A stretch of 64,000 nt of DNA from Belliella buryatensis (GTDB lineage Bacteria; Bacteroidota; Bacteroidia; Cytophagales; Cyclobacteriaceae). Below the pieces are notes generated by a model. It was given only the letters and a program-made list of their open reading frames with translations. It was not told where the DNA came from and made no database searches. The stretch spans positions 120,919-184,918 of the forward strand of contig NZ_FZOK01000009.1 of NCBI RefSeq assembly GCF_900188245.1, written 5' to 3'. Both the position numbers and the translations under genes were made by a program. Positions 8,485 through 17,328 of the stretch are shown piece after piece (position 1 is the stretch's first letter; every line of letters begins with the position of its first letter).

Positions 8485-10149
8485 TTAGCTTTTCTGTAGC
8501 TCCTTGGCTTTGAGTTCTTCAAGTTCCTCACCTGTGACAGTAGATTTCAATCCAGAAAAAATAAGCTGCCACCAATAGTTAAACATAGATTTGTGCTTGA
8601 CTCTTCGTGCATAAACAGGTCCTTTTCTGAGTGCTCCATTTTTCTTTGGATTTTGGGACTTGATGATGACTTTACTGGCTAGAAATGAACCTATTTTTCT
8701 AAGGATATTATTGTCTTTTTGGTAATCTTCATTCAAAAGCTCAATTTCTAAATCATCATACCGGACAATCACTTCTCCATGACCATCATCATCATTTGCA
8801 TAAATATTAAAGTCAAGCCTCTTGATCACCCCTGATTTGAGACTTACTTTTGCTTCAGGTTCTATCATGGTATTGACTTCACTGAGGGCCATTTGGCCAA
8901 GTGTTCCTCGCAGGTGAAAGTTACCTAGGCTATCATCTAGCGCATAGCTCAGTGCAAGATCAATTTTTCCTTTCCCCATCAGTAGCGCATTAGCTTTGAG
9001 TGACAACTCATTGCTTTCTAGCCCATTTTCTAAGTTACTCAACTCACTAATTTGCGCATTCAAGTTGGAAAAGAAAAGGTGTGCTGTTTTTGGTGTGCTT
9101 TTTTCTGGCTGTTCTTCTACTCTCAGGTATCCATTGTTCAAAATAGTATTTCTAATTGCCATAGGAACTTGGATTGTCTGAAAAATTTCGTGAACCATAG
9201 CAGGTCTCCTTTCCATATCTTCAGGTATTTTTTTGTTATTAAATACCTCAAGATGAATATGGCTGATTTTTAGACTATCAATCTCTATAATTCCTTTTTT
9301 GAGAAATGACTCAAAGTTCATTCCTACGATATCCATTTTACCTTCTTTGAGTTGGAGCCATGGCTTTCGCAATTTGAAAGCTTGTGTATAAGGAAACTTA
9401 TCAAGCTTGTTGATAACTGAAAAATTTCCAATAGACAAGCCTTGGTTTCTGGTGTCAAAAAGGAGTTCTTGGATAGCAACTTTTTGCCTGAACTCATCAA
9501 AATGTAGAGACACTTCATCGATTTCTCCATGAATAGCTCCTGCGCCAAAAAGTGAGTTAGGGTTGGATATATCTTCTTTGGTAAAATGAAAGTTTTCAGC
9601 ATTTACTGATAGCTTCTCTATGGTAAGTCTAGTTGAATCAGATTGGAGGTCTTTATTCTCTAGGTTAAAATTCTCAAGTATGATATGGTTTGCTGCTATC
9701 AAATCATAATCTTTCCTCTCCTTTTTCTCAGAAATGTTTTCTAGATAGATAGAGTCTATTGGGGGAGTGATGCTTTTAATTAGTAAATTTTTCAGATTGG
9801 CAGAATCGATTGCTATGGTATTGTTGAAGAGAAAATTCTTCCATTTGAATCCAGTAATTTTAGCATGACTGAGGTGGAGGTCAAAACTTGCTTGTTCTAA
9901 GCGTAATTCTTCGGTAGGTTTGATTTTGATATCTTCAATATCCAAATATGTTCCAGCATAATTGTAATCTAATCTTATTTTCCCAAAACTGACATGGTGA
10001 TTTTCAAATCCACTCGTCCTAGTAATCATGTTGCTGACAATGGTATCGGCATTTTGATTCAAATAGACGTTGATCATATATGGGATCCCTCTCAAAGCTA
10101 GGATTAGAATGACCAAAGCGATTAAGGCAATTATTGTCCATTTCTTCAT
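8485..10149 (-). CDS. AsmA-like membrane-anchored protein of unknown function
   Basis: 554 residues. One N-terminal membrane segment (~5-28, IIALIALVILILAL) is followed by a long beta-rich region built from repeats of the type 'FDLHLSHAKITGF', 'IAIDSANLKNLLI', 'LSFSNLNAQISEL', as in the AsmA/DUF748/TamB-like proteins that carry long hydrophobic grooves across the periplasm. Near residues 470-500 there is a more conserved stretch (RYDDLEIELL), and the C-terminus is basic then helical (FNYWWQLIFSGLKSTVTG). It is probably anchored in the inner membrane with the bulk in the periplasm. Family assignment rests on architecture only. Adjacent genes (uvrA and a transglycosylase) give no functional hint beyond a possible envelope role. 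Confidence 0.6.
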   Translation of the reverse strand: MKKWTIIALIALVILILALRGIPYMINVYLNQNADTIVSNMITRTSGFENHHVSFGKIRLDYNYAGTYLDIEDIKIKPTEELRLEQASFDLHLSHAKITGFKWKNFLFNNTIAIDSANLKNLLIKSITPPIDSIYLENISEKKERKDYDLIAANHIILENFNLENKDLQSDSTRLTIEKLSVNAENFHFTKEDISNPNSLFGAGAIHGEIDEVSLHFDEFRQKVAIQELLFDTRNQGLSIGNFSVINKLDKFPYTQAFKLRKPWLQLKEGKMDIVGMNFESFLKKGIIEIDSLKISHIHLEVFNNKKIPEDMERRPAMVHEIFQTIQVPMAIRNTILNNGYLRVEEQPEKSTPKTAHLFFSNLNAQISELSNLENGLESNELSLKANALLMGKGKIDLALSYALDDSLGNFHLRGTLGQMALSEVNTMIEPEAKVSLKSGVIKRLDFNIYANDDDGHGEVIVRYDDLEIELLNEDYQKDNNILRKIGSFLASKVIIKSQNPKKNGALRKGPVYARRVKHKSMFNYWWQLIFSGLKSTVTGEELEELKAKELQKS

Positions 10150-10264
10150 AAAAATTCCCTGAAAAGTTAAGGTTGCAGGGTATGAATATAGAAAAATTTA
10201 GGACTTTCTGCAATCAGTCCTTTGACACATAGACTTTTCCTTTACTAAGAAGCTTGTGATAGCC

Positions 10265-11209
10265 TTATATCGGAATTTGGATTATGTAGGCTTTTCCTCT
10301 TGCAGTTCTCAACTTATCTGAGCGTAACCAAGGGTTGTACAGTTTCAGAGATTTGTAATTACTTTTGTGTTTGATTGCCCAATCGGAGAGATTACTAATA
10401 TTATCGCTCACTACTATTTCTCTGAAATCAGGCATTTGATAATAATCGTCTTGCTTGAGGTTGAACCCGTATTTTTCTGAATTTTCAAAAATTTCCTTGA
10501 ATGCCAAAAGTCTGAATACATATCGACTTGTTTCATCATTGAGAAGCAGGTCATAATAATTATTTTGCTTCTGTTCAGATTTTCTTCTCGAAAGTCCACT
10601 CATGCCCATATTGTAACTTGCAGCAACAGACGTCCAGTTACCAAACCTACTGTAAGCGGATTTGAGGTATTTACAAGCCGCAAGCGTAGATTTTTCGAGA
10701 TGGTACCTTTCGTCTACATCATTGCTCACTTCTAGGTTATACTCTTTGGCTGTATTGGGCATAAATTGCCAGAAACCCCTTGCTCCTGCAGGAGAGACAA
10801 CATTCATCAGCCCAGACTCAGCCATGGCGAGGTATTTGAAATCTTCAGGTATTCCGTTTTCTTTCAGGATTTTTTCTATGGTTGGCAAGTATTTTCCTGA
10901 TCGTTTCATTAATAAAATCATATTGGATTGCCAATAGGCATTCACATAGATTTCGCGTTCAAGTCGCTCTTTGACATCTTCAATATCTAAAGGGACATTT
11001 TCTCCAGCAAAGCTAATTTCTTTTGGTAATTCAAAAAGCTTGGCTCTAGCATCTGGGATCTGTATCCTGATATTTTCACCAGTTTCTTGTTGAAGATAGA
11101 TCTCTTCATAGGGAACTTGAGGCTCATTTTGCTGCCTTGAAGACAACAAAATGAGCCCAAAAAGGAGGACTATGAGTCCATAGATAATGAAAAGATGATA
11201 CCTTCTCAA
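10265..11209 (-). CDS. Membrane-anchored lytic transglycosylase (SLT / GH23)
   Basis: 314 residues. Residues 5-24 form a signal anchor. The SLT domain (~110-230) has the GH23 signature with catalytic Glu131 (LAMAESGLMN), SPAGARGFWQFMPNTA and AAYNMG-like VAASYNMGMSGL. The C-terminal ~50 residues (IVVSDNISNLSDWAIKHK ... LYNPWLR ... AYIIQIPI) look like one LysM-type peptidoglycan-binding repeat, so it is a short MltD-like enzyme. It cleaves the MurNAc-GlcNAc bond of peptidoglycan to give 1,6-anhydro products. It starts 2 bases after the stop of the LOG-family gene, implying one transcript. Confidence 0.9.
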   Translation of the reverse strand: MRRYHLFIIYGLIVLLFGLILLSSRQQNEPQVPYEEIYLQQETGENIRIQIPDARAKLFELPKEISFAGENVPLDIEDVKERLEREIYVNAYWQSNMILLMKRSGKYLPTIEKILKENGIPEDFKYLAMAESGLMNVVSPAGARGFWQFMPNTAKEYNLEVSNDVDERYHLEKSTLAACKYLKSAYSRFGNWTSVAASYNMGMSGLSRRKSEQKQNNYYDLLLNDETSRYVFRLLAFKEIFENSEKYGFNLKQDDYYQMPDFREIVVSDNISNLSDWAIKHKSNYKSLKLYNPWLRSDKLRTARGKAYIIQIPI

Positions 11210-11211
11210 AA

Positions 11212-11943
11212 TTAATAGTTTGGTGATAAGAGATATTTGCTGTAGAAATCATCGATCACTTTTACAGCATCTGTTGGATTGTCAACGATAGAGAATAGGT
11301 CTAAGTCTTCCGCATTGATATTTTTCTCTTCTAGCATCGTGTTTTTCAGCCAATCCACCATTCCAGACCAATATTTCTTGCCAACAAGAACTATTGGGAA
11401 CCTTCCTATTTTGTTGGTTTGAATCAATGTGAGCGCTTCAAACAACTCGTCTAATGTTCCGAACCCACCAGGAAGGACTATGAAACCCTGGGCATATTTG
11501 GTGAACATCACTTTTCTTACAAAGAAGTAGTTGAATGTAATCAACTTGTCTGGATCGATGTAGATGTTGTTGAATTGCTCAAAAGGGAGTACAATATTCA
11601 GACCTACTGACTTTCCATTTTCAGAATGTGCTCCTTTGTTGCCAGCTTCCATGATACCTGGACCACCGCCAGTGATAACACCGTATCCATGTCTCACAAG
11701 TTTGGCAGCTATTTCTTCGGCCATTTTATAATAATGATGATCTCTTGGTGTCCTTGCTGAACCAAACACTGAGACGCAAGGTCCGATTTTAGCCAACTTT
11801 TCAAACCCCTCTACAAATTCAGACATCACTTTGAAAATCGCCCAAGAGTCGGCACTCTTGATTTCGTTCCAATCTCTTTCCTTGAAGGCTTTACGGATTC
11901 TTTCTTCTTGTTTTGGGTCTATGTGACCATTATTTTCACTCAT
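11212..11943 (-). CDS. LOG family (TIGR00730) Rossmann-fold protein
   Basis: 243 residues from the ATG at 11943; a TTG-initiated extension to 11985 has no supporting features. Family motifs are VSVFGSART, ITGGGPGIMEA (GGGPG near residues 92-96) and LPGGFGTLDE (PGGFGTLDE at 158-166), the nucleotide-binding and catalytic elements of 'lysine decarboxylase-like' LOG proteins. Members characterised elsewhere hydrolyse nucleoside 5'-monophosphates (cytokinin riboside monophosphate hydrolase or nucleosidase activity), so a role in nucleotide housekeeping is likely. It is followed 2 bases later by the transglycosylase gene. Confidence 0.9.
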   Translation of the reverse strand: MSENNGHIDPKQEERIRKAFKERDWNEIKSADSWAIFKVMSEFVEGFEKLAKIGPCVSVFGSARTPRDHHYYKMAEEIAAKLVRHGYGVITGGGPGIMEAGNKGAHSENGKSVGLNIVLPFEQFNNIYIDPDKLITFNYFFVRKVMFTKYAQGFIVLPGGFGTLDELFEALTLIQTNKIGRFPIVLVGKKYWSGMVDWLKNTMLEEKNINAEDLDLFSIVDNPTDAVKVIDDFYSKYLLSPNY

Positions 11944-12141
11944 AATTTTTGATCTTTTATTAAAAAACGATTTAAAGTGGCTCAAAAGTTATTTTAAGCT
12001 CGTAAAGTTAGATTTTTCTTCTTGAGAAGGAAAACAAACCTTGGTAATAATGAATTCTTATTAAAAAAAGTTGCATTCAAAAATACTTGTTGCTTTAGAT
12101 GAGTAGAGGTATTACTTTCGCAGGCTTTTATTTTCGATCCT

Positions 12142-12753
12142 ATGAATTTACGTGAAAAGTCCCTGGAAGTCAGGAAGGTATTTGATGAACTAGATATTGA
12201 AATCAAGTCCTTCATGCAGACCAGTCAGCTCTCTTGTATAGCAGGCTGTGGGGCTTGCTGTGCCAATCCCAATGTACATGCTTCAGTGCTGGAGTTTCTG
12301 CCTTTGGCATTTGATCTCTATGAAAAAGGAAAAGCAGAAAAAGCACTTGAGTTACTTGATGAGGTTGGAGAAGGAGCTAATTGCATAGTCTATAAGTCAT
12401 TCAGTGCGGATGCGAAGTCTGGATTTTGCTCAGATTATGCCAACAGGGGCATGATTTGTCGCTTATTCGGTAGTGCTGCAAGAAGAAATAAAGAAGGAAA
12501 AAAAGAACTGATTACCTGCAAAATCATCAAGGAACAAAAATCTGAAGCATATCAACAAACTGCTGCTGCCATCAAGGAAGGTGCAGCTGTCCCATCGAGT
12601 GGGGATTTTTATTCACAGCTATATAACATTGATTTTCAGTTGACCAAGGAGCAATTTCCAATCAATATTGCAATAAAAAAGGCATTAGAGACAGTTATGA
12701 CTTATATGTTTTATACTGAAAACAATGAGCCTGAGGGTATAGATAATTTTTGA
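12142..12753 (+). CDS. YkgJ family Cys-cluster protein
   Basis: 203 residues. Four Cys fall at residues 32, 36, 39 and 40 (CIAGCGACC), with further Cys in NCIVYK, GFCSDY, MICRLFG and ITCKII, the CxxCxxCC...C pattern of the YkgJ/UPF0153 metal-binding family. This family is thought to bind zinc or iron, and the reaction is unknown. It is divergent from the LOG gene and 63 bases upstream of the holin-like gene; whether they share a transcript is open. Confidence 0.85.
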   Translation: MNLREKSLEVRKVFDELDIEIKSFMQTSQLSCIAGCGACCANPNVHASVLEFLPLAFDLYEKGKAEKALELLDEVGEGANCIVYKSFSADAKSGFCSDYANRGMICRLFGSAARRNKEGKKELITCKIIKEQKSEAYQQTAAAIKEGAAVPSSGDFYSQLYNIDFQLTKEQFPINIAIKKALETVMTYMFYTENNEPEGIDNF

Positions 12754-12816
12754 TGCCAGCTTTTTACTGTATATTGTAGTCAATTGTAAAAAAAGAATTT
12801 TTAAATAACTATATCT

Positions 12817-13161
12817 ATGCTGAACGTTTCAGAAATCGTACAGACCATCAAGCAGCTGATAGAAGTAAGAATTCAGCTTGTCAAAAATCAGATCGAGGAA
12901 CAATTTTCAGAGATCTTGTCTAGAATCTTTATACTGATTTTGATGGGATTAGCTTCTTTGATGATCTTATTGTTTGCAAGCATATCACTGGCATTTTATA
13001 TTGGAGAGCAGCTCTACTCACCATATATGGGCTTTTTGTATGTGAGTTTGTTTTATTTACTCCTTTTTGTGTTTCTATATTTATTGAGAGAATCTGATGG
13101 AATATTATCATCATTCAGGGCTTTTTTTAGAGCTTTTTTATTCCGTAACAAAAAGAAATAA
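12817..13161 (+). CDS. Holin-superfamily-III-like membrane protein
   Basis: 114 residues. An amphipathic N-terminal helix (~1-36) is followed by two strong membrane segments (~37-62 and ~71-90) and a short basic tail (FRNKKK). This layout matches the chromosomal 'phage holin family' (Actinobacterial Holin-X / YqjE-like) proteins, which are widespread and not phage-derived. It is followed after 3 bases by a small membrane protein gene, a pairing common for this family (YqjE with YqjD/YtxH-like partners). It is likely an inner-membrane envelope or stress protein. Confidence 0.7.
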   Translation: MLNVSEIVQTIKQLIEVRIQLVKNQIEEQFSEILSRIFILILMGLASLMILLFASISLAFYIGEQLYSPYMGFLYVSLFYLLLFVFLYLLRESDGILSSFRAFFRAFLFRNKKK

Positions 13162-13164
13162 GTC

Positions 13165-13533
13165 ATGCAGGATGATTTGAAAAAAAAAGCTGAAGAGCTT
13201 GAGCAAACTTTACAAGCACAGATGAACTTGCTTAAATCTGATTCTCAAGATTGGGTAAAGGTTGGTGCAGGAGTCTTTGTGGGTGGCTTGGTTGCATTTG
13301 GTCTTGTCAGTGCTTTTAAGGGAAAGAAAAATAAGAAAACTAAGAAAGTCATGGCTGTGCTCGAAAGGGAAGGATTGTTGGATGAGGAAATCGCTGAAAA
13401 ACTCACAGCAAAAAAGCAATCTGGTTTTATGGGCAGGTTAGCAGCGGTGCTGATTCCGATGGCGATTGCTTATGGCAAAGATCGTTTCTTAAATAATTAC
13501 CTTCAATCTCAGGAAGATGAAGATGAAGCATAG
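13165..13533 (+). CDS. Small membrane protein, YtxH/YqjD-like
   Basis: 122 residues. There is a charged helix at 1-28, a Gly-rich membrane segment at ~30-50 (VGAGVFVGGLVAFGLVSAF), a highly basic stretch (KGKKNKKTKK), and a second weaker hydrophobic segment (RLAAVLIPMAIAYG), ending in an acidic tail (SQEDEDEA). It is spaced 3 bases after the holin-like gene and overlaps the GGGPS gene by 17 bases, so these three are translationally linked. No catalytic motif is visible and no specific function is proposed. Confidence 0.65.
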   Translation: MQDDLKKKAEELEQTLQAQMNLLKSDSQDWVKVGAGVFVGGLVAFGLVSAFKGKKNKKTKKVMAVLEREGLLDEEIAEKLTAKKQSGFMGRLAAVLIPMAIAYGKDRFLNNYLQSQEDEDEA

Positions 13534-14296
13534 TCCGGTCACAGACAAGATTTTGTCTAATTATCAAGAAGGAAGAAAGGCTGTGGCTTGGCTAATTGAC
13601 CCTGATAAGGTTGCGAATAAAGTTGATTTTCATGCTCAGCTTGAGAAAGCAAAAAGAACCAATCTTGATTTTATTTTTATTGGTGGAAGTTTAGTTGAAA
13701 ATAATTTCAGCAAAGAGATCATCTCCATGATCAAAGAAATAGATGCTTCTATCCCTGTTATCTTGTTTCCAGGTAATGCAAATCAGTTTACCCCAGAAGC
13801 AGATGCTATTTTGTTTCTTTCATTGATTTCAGGCCGTAATCCGGAATTTCTGATTGGGCAGCATGTGACAGTGGCACCTTTATTGGCTAAGAGCAAGATG
13901 GAAGTATTACCTACAGGCTATATGCTAGTAGATGGCGGAATCACCACCAGTGTGAACTATATTTCTCAGACTATTCCTTTACCCAACGATAAGCCAGAGC
14001 TTGCGCTTGCAACTGCTTTGGCGGGTTCATTTTTGGGTTTGAAGTATTTTTATTTGGATGCGGGTAGTGGTGCTCAAATACCTGTTTCTAGTTCCATCAT
14101 TCAAGCGATCAAAGGTCAAATTGATGCTCCATTGATAGTAGGTGGAGGGCTCAATACCCTTGACAAAGTAAAGTCTTCCTTCAAAGCTGGGGCTGACATT
14201 ATAGTAATTGGTAATGGCGCAGAAAAAAACCTCAGCCTGCTGACTGAGGTTTTGGAATATGTACATGTTCTGAATTTATCCTTGAACATTAATTAA
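13517..14296 (+). CDS. Geranylgeranylglyceryl phosphate synthase family protein
   Basis: 259 residues (a second ATG at 13523 would shorten it by two). Family motifs are AWLIDPDK, FIFIGGSLV, LFPGNANQF, LFLSLISGRNPEFLIG, LPTGYMLVDGG, YLDAGSGA, LIVGGGLNT and VIGNGAE, i.e. the (beta/alpha)8 phosphate-binding fold of GGGPS/PcrB. The enzyme joins sn-glycerol-1-phosphate to a polyprenyl diphosphate through an ether bond, the first step of archaeal-type lipids; bacterial group-II members occur in Bacteroidota, where the final product is unclear. It overlaps the preceding small membrane protein gene by 17 bases and the opposite-strand AraC gene by 21 bases at its 3' end. Confidence 0.9.
   Translation: MKMKHSPVTDKILSNYQEGRKAVAWLIDPDKVANKVDFHAQLEKAKRTNLDFIFIGGSLVENNFSKEIISMIKEIDASIPVILFPGNANQFTPEADAILFLSLISGRNPEFLIGQHVTVAPLLAKSKMEVLPTGYMLVDGGITTSVNYISQTIPLPNDKPELALATALAGSFLGLKYFYLDAGSGAQIPVSSSIIQAIKGQIDAPLIVGGGLNTLDKVKSSFKAGADIIVIGNGAEKNLSLLTEVLEYVHVLNLSLNIN
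14223..14253 (-). terminator. AraC-gene terminator embedded in the GGGPS coding sequence
   Basis: Perfect 10-bp stem (AAAACCTCAG at 14226-14235 with CTGAGGTTTT at 14244-14253), 8-base loop. Read on the minus strand it is followed by seven Ts (14229-14223), about 20 bases past the AraC stop codon. Confidence 0.75.
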
Positions 14297-15208
14297 AGAT
14301 TCTCTTCTCCGCATTTTTCCTGCTGGCAAGCCATACATCATTTTGAATCTGCGACAGAAATAGGCAGTGTCTTTGTAGCCCACTTCCTTACCGATATCTC
14401 TGATGCTCTTTTTAGAAGTTCTAAGTAACTCAACAGCAGCTTCCATTCGCTGATATTCGATATAGTCCTGTGGATTGATTCCTGTTAGCATTTTGAAGTA
14501 TTGGCCTACATAGTCCTCTGATACATTGGCCACCTTTGCCAATACTTTATTAGAAAGATCACCACCGATGTTCTTTTTGATGTAATTGAACATCTCTATT
14601 AGTCTTGGATCTTTGAAATAAGTACTATTGGTAGAAAGCTCCTCAACGAATAGTCTGTTTTTGAGAATGTGACGGACGATTTCTATTACGAGTAATTCTG
14701 TGAATAACTTCAAAACACGCTCTTTACCTGGAGTATGTTGTTCTGATTCTTTGACGATATCCTCTAGTATAGTTGCTATCTGATCATTGAATCGGATTAC
14801 AAATGGAGGTATGCCTAAAGAATTGAAGAAGTTTACTACATCAAAGACTTTCGCCTCAAAATTTACGATGGTGACACAGTCTTCATCAGCATTTTTGATG
14901 TCTTTGAAGCTAATCGTTTGCAGGTATTTTCTTTTGTTGTCCAAAAATGCTTCATTGGTTAAATCTGTTTTTTTGGAAACAGCACCAAAGGATATATTGG
15001 TTTTTCTACCTGCTGGGATAAAGAGGATTTCCCCCTCATTGACACCCTCTCCATCCTCGGAGAATTTGAGTGATCCTTTGTGTAATAGGATAGCTGTGTT
15101 TTCTGAATCATTAAAATCTGAAATGCTTACAGCTTTCTCAACTTTGTAGTTATTGCCCTTTAAGAAGCGCACTCCTACTGATTCGATGACTTTATTGTAA
15201 AATTCCAT
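14276..15208 (-). CDS. AraC family transcriptional regulator
   Basis: 310 residues. The N-terminal ~95 residues resemble a cupin-type sensor (AILLHKGSLKFSEDGEGVNEG). The C-terminal ~100 residues are an HTH_18 AraC domain: NKVLAKVANVSEDYVGQYFK is the first helix-turn-helix and SIRDIGKEVGYKDTAYFCRR the second, with the family phrase FKMMYGLPAGKMRRRE. The ligand is unknown. Its 3' end overlaps GGGPS by 21 bases tail to tail, and its terminator lies inside GGGPS. No obvious target gene adjoins it, although the acyl-CoA dehydrogenase upstream is a candidate. Confidence 0.9.
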   Translation of the reverse strand: MEFYNKVIESVGVRFLKGNNYKVEKAVSISDFNDSENTAILLHKGSLKFSEDGEGVNEGEILFIPAGRKTNISFGAVSKKTDLTNEAFLDNKRKYLQTISFKDIKNADEDCVTIVNFEAKVFDVVNFFNSLGIPPFVIRFNDQIATILEDIVKESEQHTPGKERVLKLFTELLVIEIVRHILKNRLFVEELSTNSTYFKDPRLIEMFNYIKKNIGGDLSNKVLAKVANVSEDYVGQYFKMLTGINPQDYIEYQRMEAAVELLRTSKKSIRDIGKEVGYKDTAYFCRRFKMMYGLPAGKMRRRESLINVQG

Positions 15209-15296
15209 GAATAAAGGCTTTGTGGTTTTATTGTAAAACTAGGATAAAAATTTTATTCACAATGGAATAATTTGATAAAAGTTTCATGTAAAAAAG

Positions 15297-15333
15297 AAAA
15301 AGGGCAAAAAAATTGGATTTTTTGCCCTTTTTT
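15297..15333. terminator. Terminator of the acyl-CoA dehydrogenase gene
   Basis: AAAAAGGGCAAAAAA pairs with TTTTTTGCCCTTTTT around a short loop. Both flanks are A/T tracts, so it works in either direction; the gene that ends beside it (at 15350) is on the minus strand. Confidence 0.85.
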
Positions 15334-15349
15334 AGACTCGAAAATTGGA

Positions 15350-16489
15350 TTATCTTAAAATACCACGGGATATAACTATTTTTTGAATCTCGCTTGTGCC
15401 TTCATAAATCTGTGTGATTTTGGCATCTCTCATCAGACGCTCTACGTGATATTCTTTTACATACCCATAGCCGCCATGAACTTGGACTGCTTCCACAGTC
15501 ACTTCCATAGCTACTTGTGAAGCATAAAGTTTTGCCATGGCTGAAGCATGTGAGTAGTCTTTACCCTGATCTTTTAGCCATGCGGATTTGATTACTAAAA
15601 GTCGAGCAGCTTCTATACTTGTAGCCATATCAGCTAGCTTAAACTGGATCGCCTGGTGCTGACTGATTGGTTTTCCAAATGCTTTTCTTTCTTTGGAGTA
15701 AGCCAAGGCTAACTCATAAGCGCCGGACGCTATACCCAGTGCTTGAGCAGCTATACCAATTCTTCCTCCATTGAGTGTTTCCATGGCGAAATTAAACCCA
15801 AACCCCTCTTCACCTATACGGTTTTCCACAGGAACTTTCACATCTGTAAACATCAAAGAGTGTGTATCAGAACCTCTTATACCGAGTTTGTCTTCTTTTT
15901 TTCCAATGACAAATCCATCCCAACCTTTTTCGACAATAAAGGCAGAGATGCCTTTATGACCTTTGGCTGGGTCGGTTTGAGCGATGACTAGATATACGCT
16001 AGCGGTGCTGCCATTAGTAATCCAATTTTTGGTACCATTGAGAATATAATGATCTCCATCCTTGACAGCTTCTGTTTTTTGAGAAGTAGCATCAGAGCCT
16101 GCTTCTGGCTCAGATAGACAAAATGCACCGATGATTTCTCCTGTTGCCAATGGTTTCAGGTATTTTTCTTTTTGAGCTTCTGTACCATATTTTTCCAAGC
16201 CCCAGCAGACCAAAGAATTATTCACAGACATAGATACAGATGCTGAAGCATCGATCTTGGAGATTTCTTCCATTGCCAATACATAGGAGACTGTATCCAT
16301 ACCACCACCATTGTATTTTGGATCGACCATCATGCCCATGAAGCCTAATTCTCCCATTTTTTTGATTTGTTCGTGGGGAAACTTAGCCTCAGTATCTCTA
16401 TCAATGACACCAGGCAATAATTCAGTCTGTGCAAATTCCCTCGCTGCGTCCCGCACTGCTAAGTGCTCCTCTGTATAGTCGAAATTCAT
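15350..16489 (-). CDS. Acyl-CoA dehydrogenase
   Basis: 379 residues from the ATG at 16489, the usual length (an upstream TTG/ATG-less extension to 16561 runs through a terminator and was discarded). It shows the N-terminal helical domain (MNFDYTEEHLAVRDAAREFA), the substrate/FAD motifs CLSEPEAGSD and WITNG, the C-terminal QVHGGYGYVKEY motif, and the catalytic base Glu363 in YEGTSEIQ, a position typical of short- and medium-chain enzymes. It oxidises acyl-CoA to trans-2-enoyl-CoA, passing electrons to ETF. No ETF or beta-oxidation gene is adjacent. It is probably transcribed alone, with terminators on both sides. Confidence 0.95.
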   Translation of the reverse strand: MNFDYTEEHLAVRDAAREFAQTELLPGVIDRDTEAKFPHEQIKKMGELGFMGMMVDPKYNGGGMDTVSYVLAMEEISKIDASASVSMSVNNSLVCWGLEKYGTEAQKEKYLKPLATGEIIGAFCLSEPEAGSDATSQKTEAVKDGDHYILNGTKNWITNGSTASVYLVIAQTDPAKGHKGISAFIVEKGWDGFVIGKKEDKLGIRGSDTHSLMFTDVKVPVENRIGEEGFGFNFAMETLNGGRIGIAAQALGIASGAYELALAYSKERKAFGKPISQHQAIQFKLADMATSIEAARLLVIKSAWLKDQGKDYSHASAMAKLYASQVAMEVTVEAVQVHGGYGYVKEYHVERLMRDAKITQIYEGTSEIQKIVISRGILR

Positions 16490-16531
16490 ATATATATTTG
16501 GGTTAAGTAATTTTCCGCTTGAAAGATAATT

Positions 16532-16568
16532 CAAAAAAATAAGAGGCACAATTACTTGCACCTCTTAT
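16532..16568 (-). terminator. Terminator of the pan/flippase/metallopeptidase operon
   Basis: Read on the minus strand: an 8-bp stem (16568-16561 with 16546-16539) that continues through two G-U pairs and two more pairs, then a run of seven Ts (16539-16533). It separates the metallopeptidase gene from the acyl-CoA dehydrogenase gene. Confidence 0.75.
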
Positions 16569-16603
16569 GTAAACTGATTTGTAAGATTTTGGTTTCCGTT
16601 TTT

Positions 16604-17290
16604 TTAGTCTCTATTTCCGAAGAAAATAAAGATGTAATAAGCCAATGTAGCCAAGGATGCTAAGGCTGCAACTACATAAGTCATTGCTGCCCATTTCAAT
16701 GCGTCTTTGGATATTGCATATTCTGAGCGTGTGACGATGTTTCTCTGGTCGACCCAAGCCAAGGCTCTTCTACTCGCATCAAATTCGACTGGCAATGTCA
16801 CTAATGTAAATAGCGTCATGATACCATACGCACCGACAACAATAAAGCCGACGATTTCATAAGGAAGCCCGATAAAGAAACCACCTAACAATGAAGCTAT
16901 CAATACGATATTTAGAATTTTACCACTTGCATTTTGGATTGGTACCATAGCAGAGCGCATTTCTAACCAGGTGTAGGCAGTAGCGTGCTGAATAGCGTGA
17001 CCACACTCGTGCGCGGCAACTGCTGTAGCGGCAGCATTTCTGCCATAATATACATCTGGGCTTAAGTTGACCGTTCTATTGGCAGGGTTGTAGTGGTCAG
17101 ATAGCTGACCTTCTACACAGTGTACAGCGACATCACGGATATTGTTATCCGCAAGCATCAATTCTGCGATCTCTTTTCCTGAAAGGTTTGCTTGAAGCGG
17201 AGTTTGAGAATACTTTTTGAATTTGCTTTTCAGCCTGTTGCTCACCACGAATCCTAAGACTCCGAATACAACGACGATAAGAATAATCAT
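16604..17290 (-). CDS. YugP-type zinc metallopeptidase
   Basis: 228 residues. An N-terminal membrane segment (1-16) precedes a soluble domain with the zinc motif AAHECGHAIQHA (His94, Glu95, His98), and then three further hydrophobic segments (~125-145, 147-167, 203-224). The order of NPANRTVNLSPDVYYGRNAAA before the HEXXH is characteristic of the Zn_peptidase_2 (YugP) family. It is predicted to be an inner-membrane protease, with substrate unknown. It lies 38 bases after the flippase-like gene and closes the operon that starts with panC. Confidence 0.9.
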   Translation of the reverse strand: MIILIVVVFGVLGFVVSNRLKSKFKKYSQTPLQANLSGKEIAELMLADNNIRDVAVHCVEGQLSDHYNPANRTVNLSPDVYYGRNAAATAVAAHECGHAIQHATAYTWLEMRSAMVPIQNASGKILNIVLIASLLGGFFIGLPYEIVGFIVVGAYGIMTLFTLVTLPVEFDASRRALAWVDQRNIVTRSEYAISKDALKWAAMTYVVAALASLATLAYYIFIFFGNRD

Positions 17291-17328
17291 AGCTTTTGTT
17301 TTATTTTAAACTGCTTGTCAATACGAAT

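Noticed and set aside
12817..13533. Holin-like gene as a sign of prophage
   Set aside because: No other phage genes are present, and holin-superfamily-III-like proteins are common chromosomal membrane proteins.
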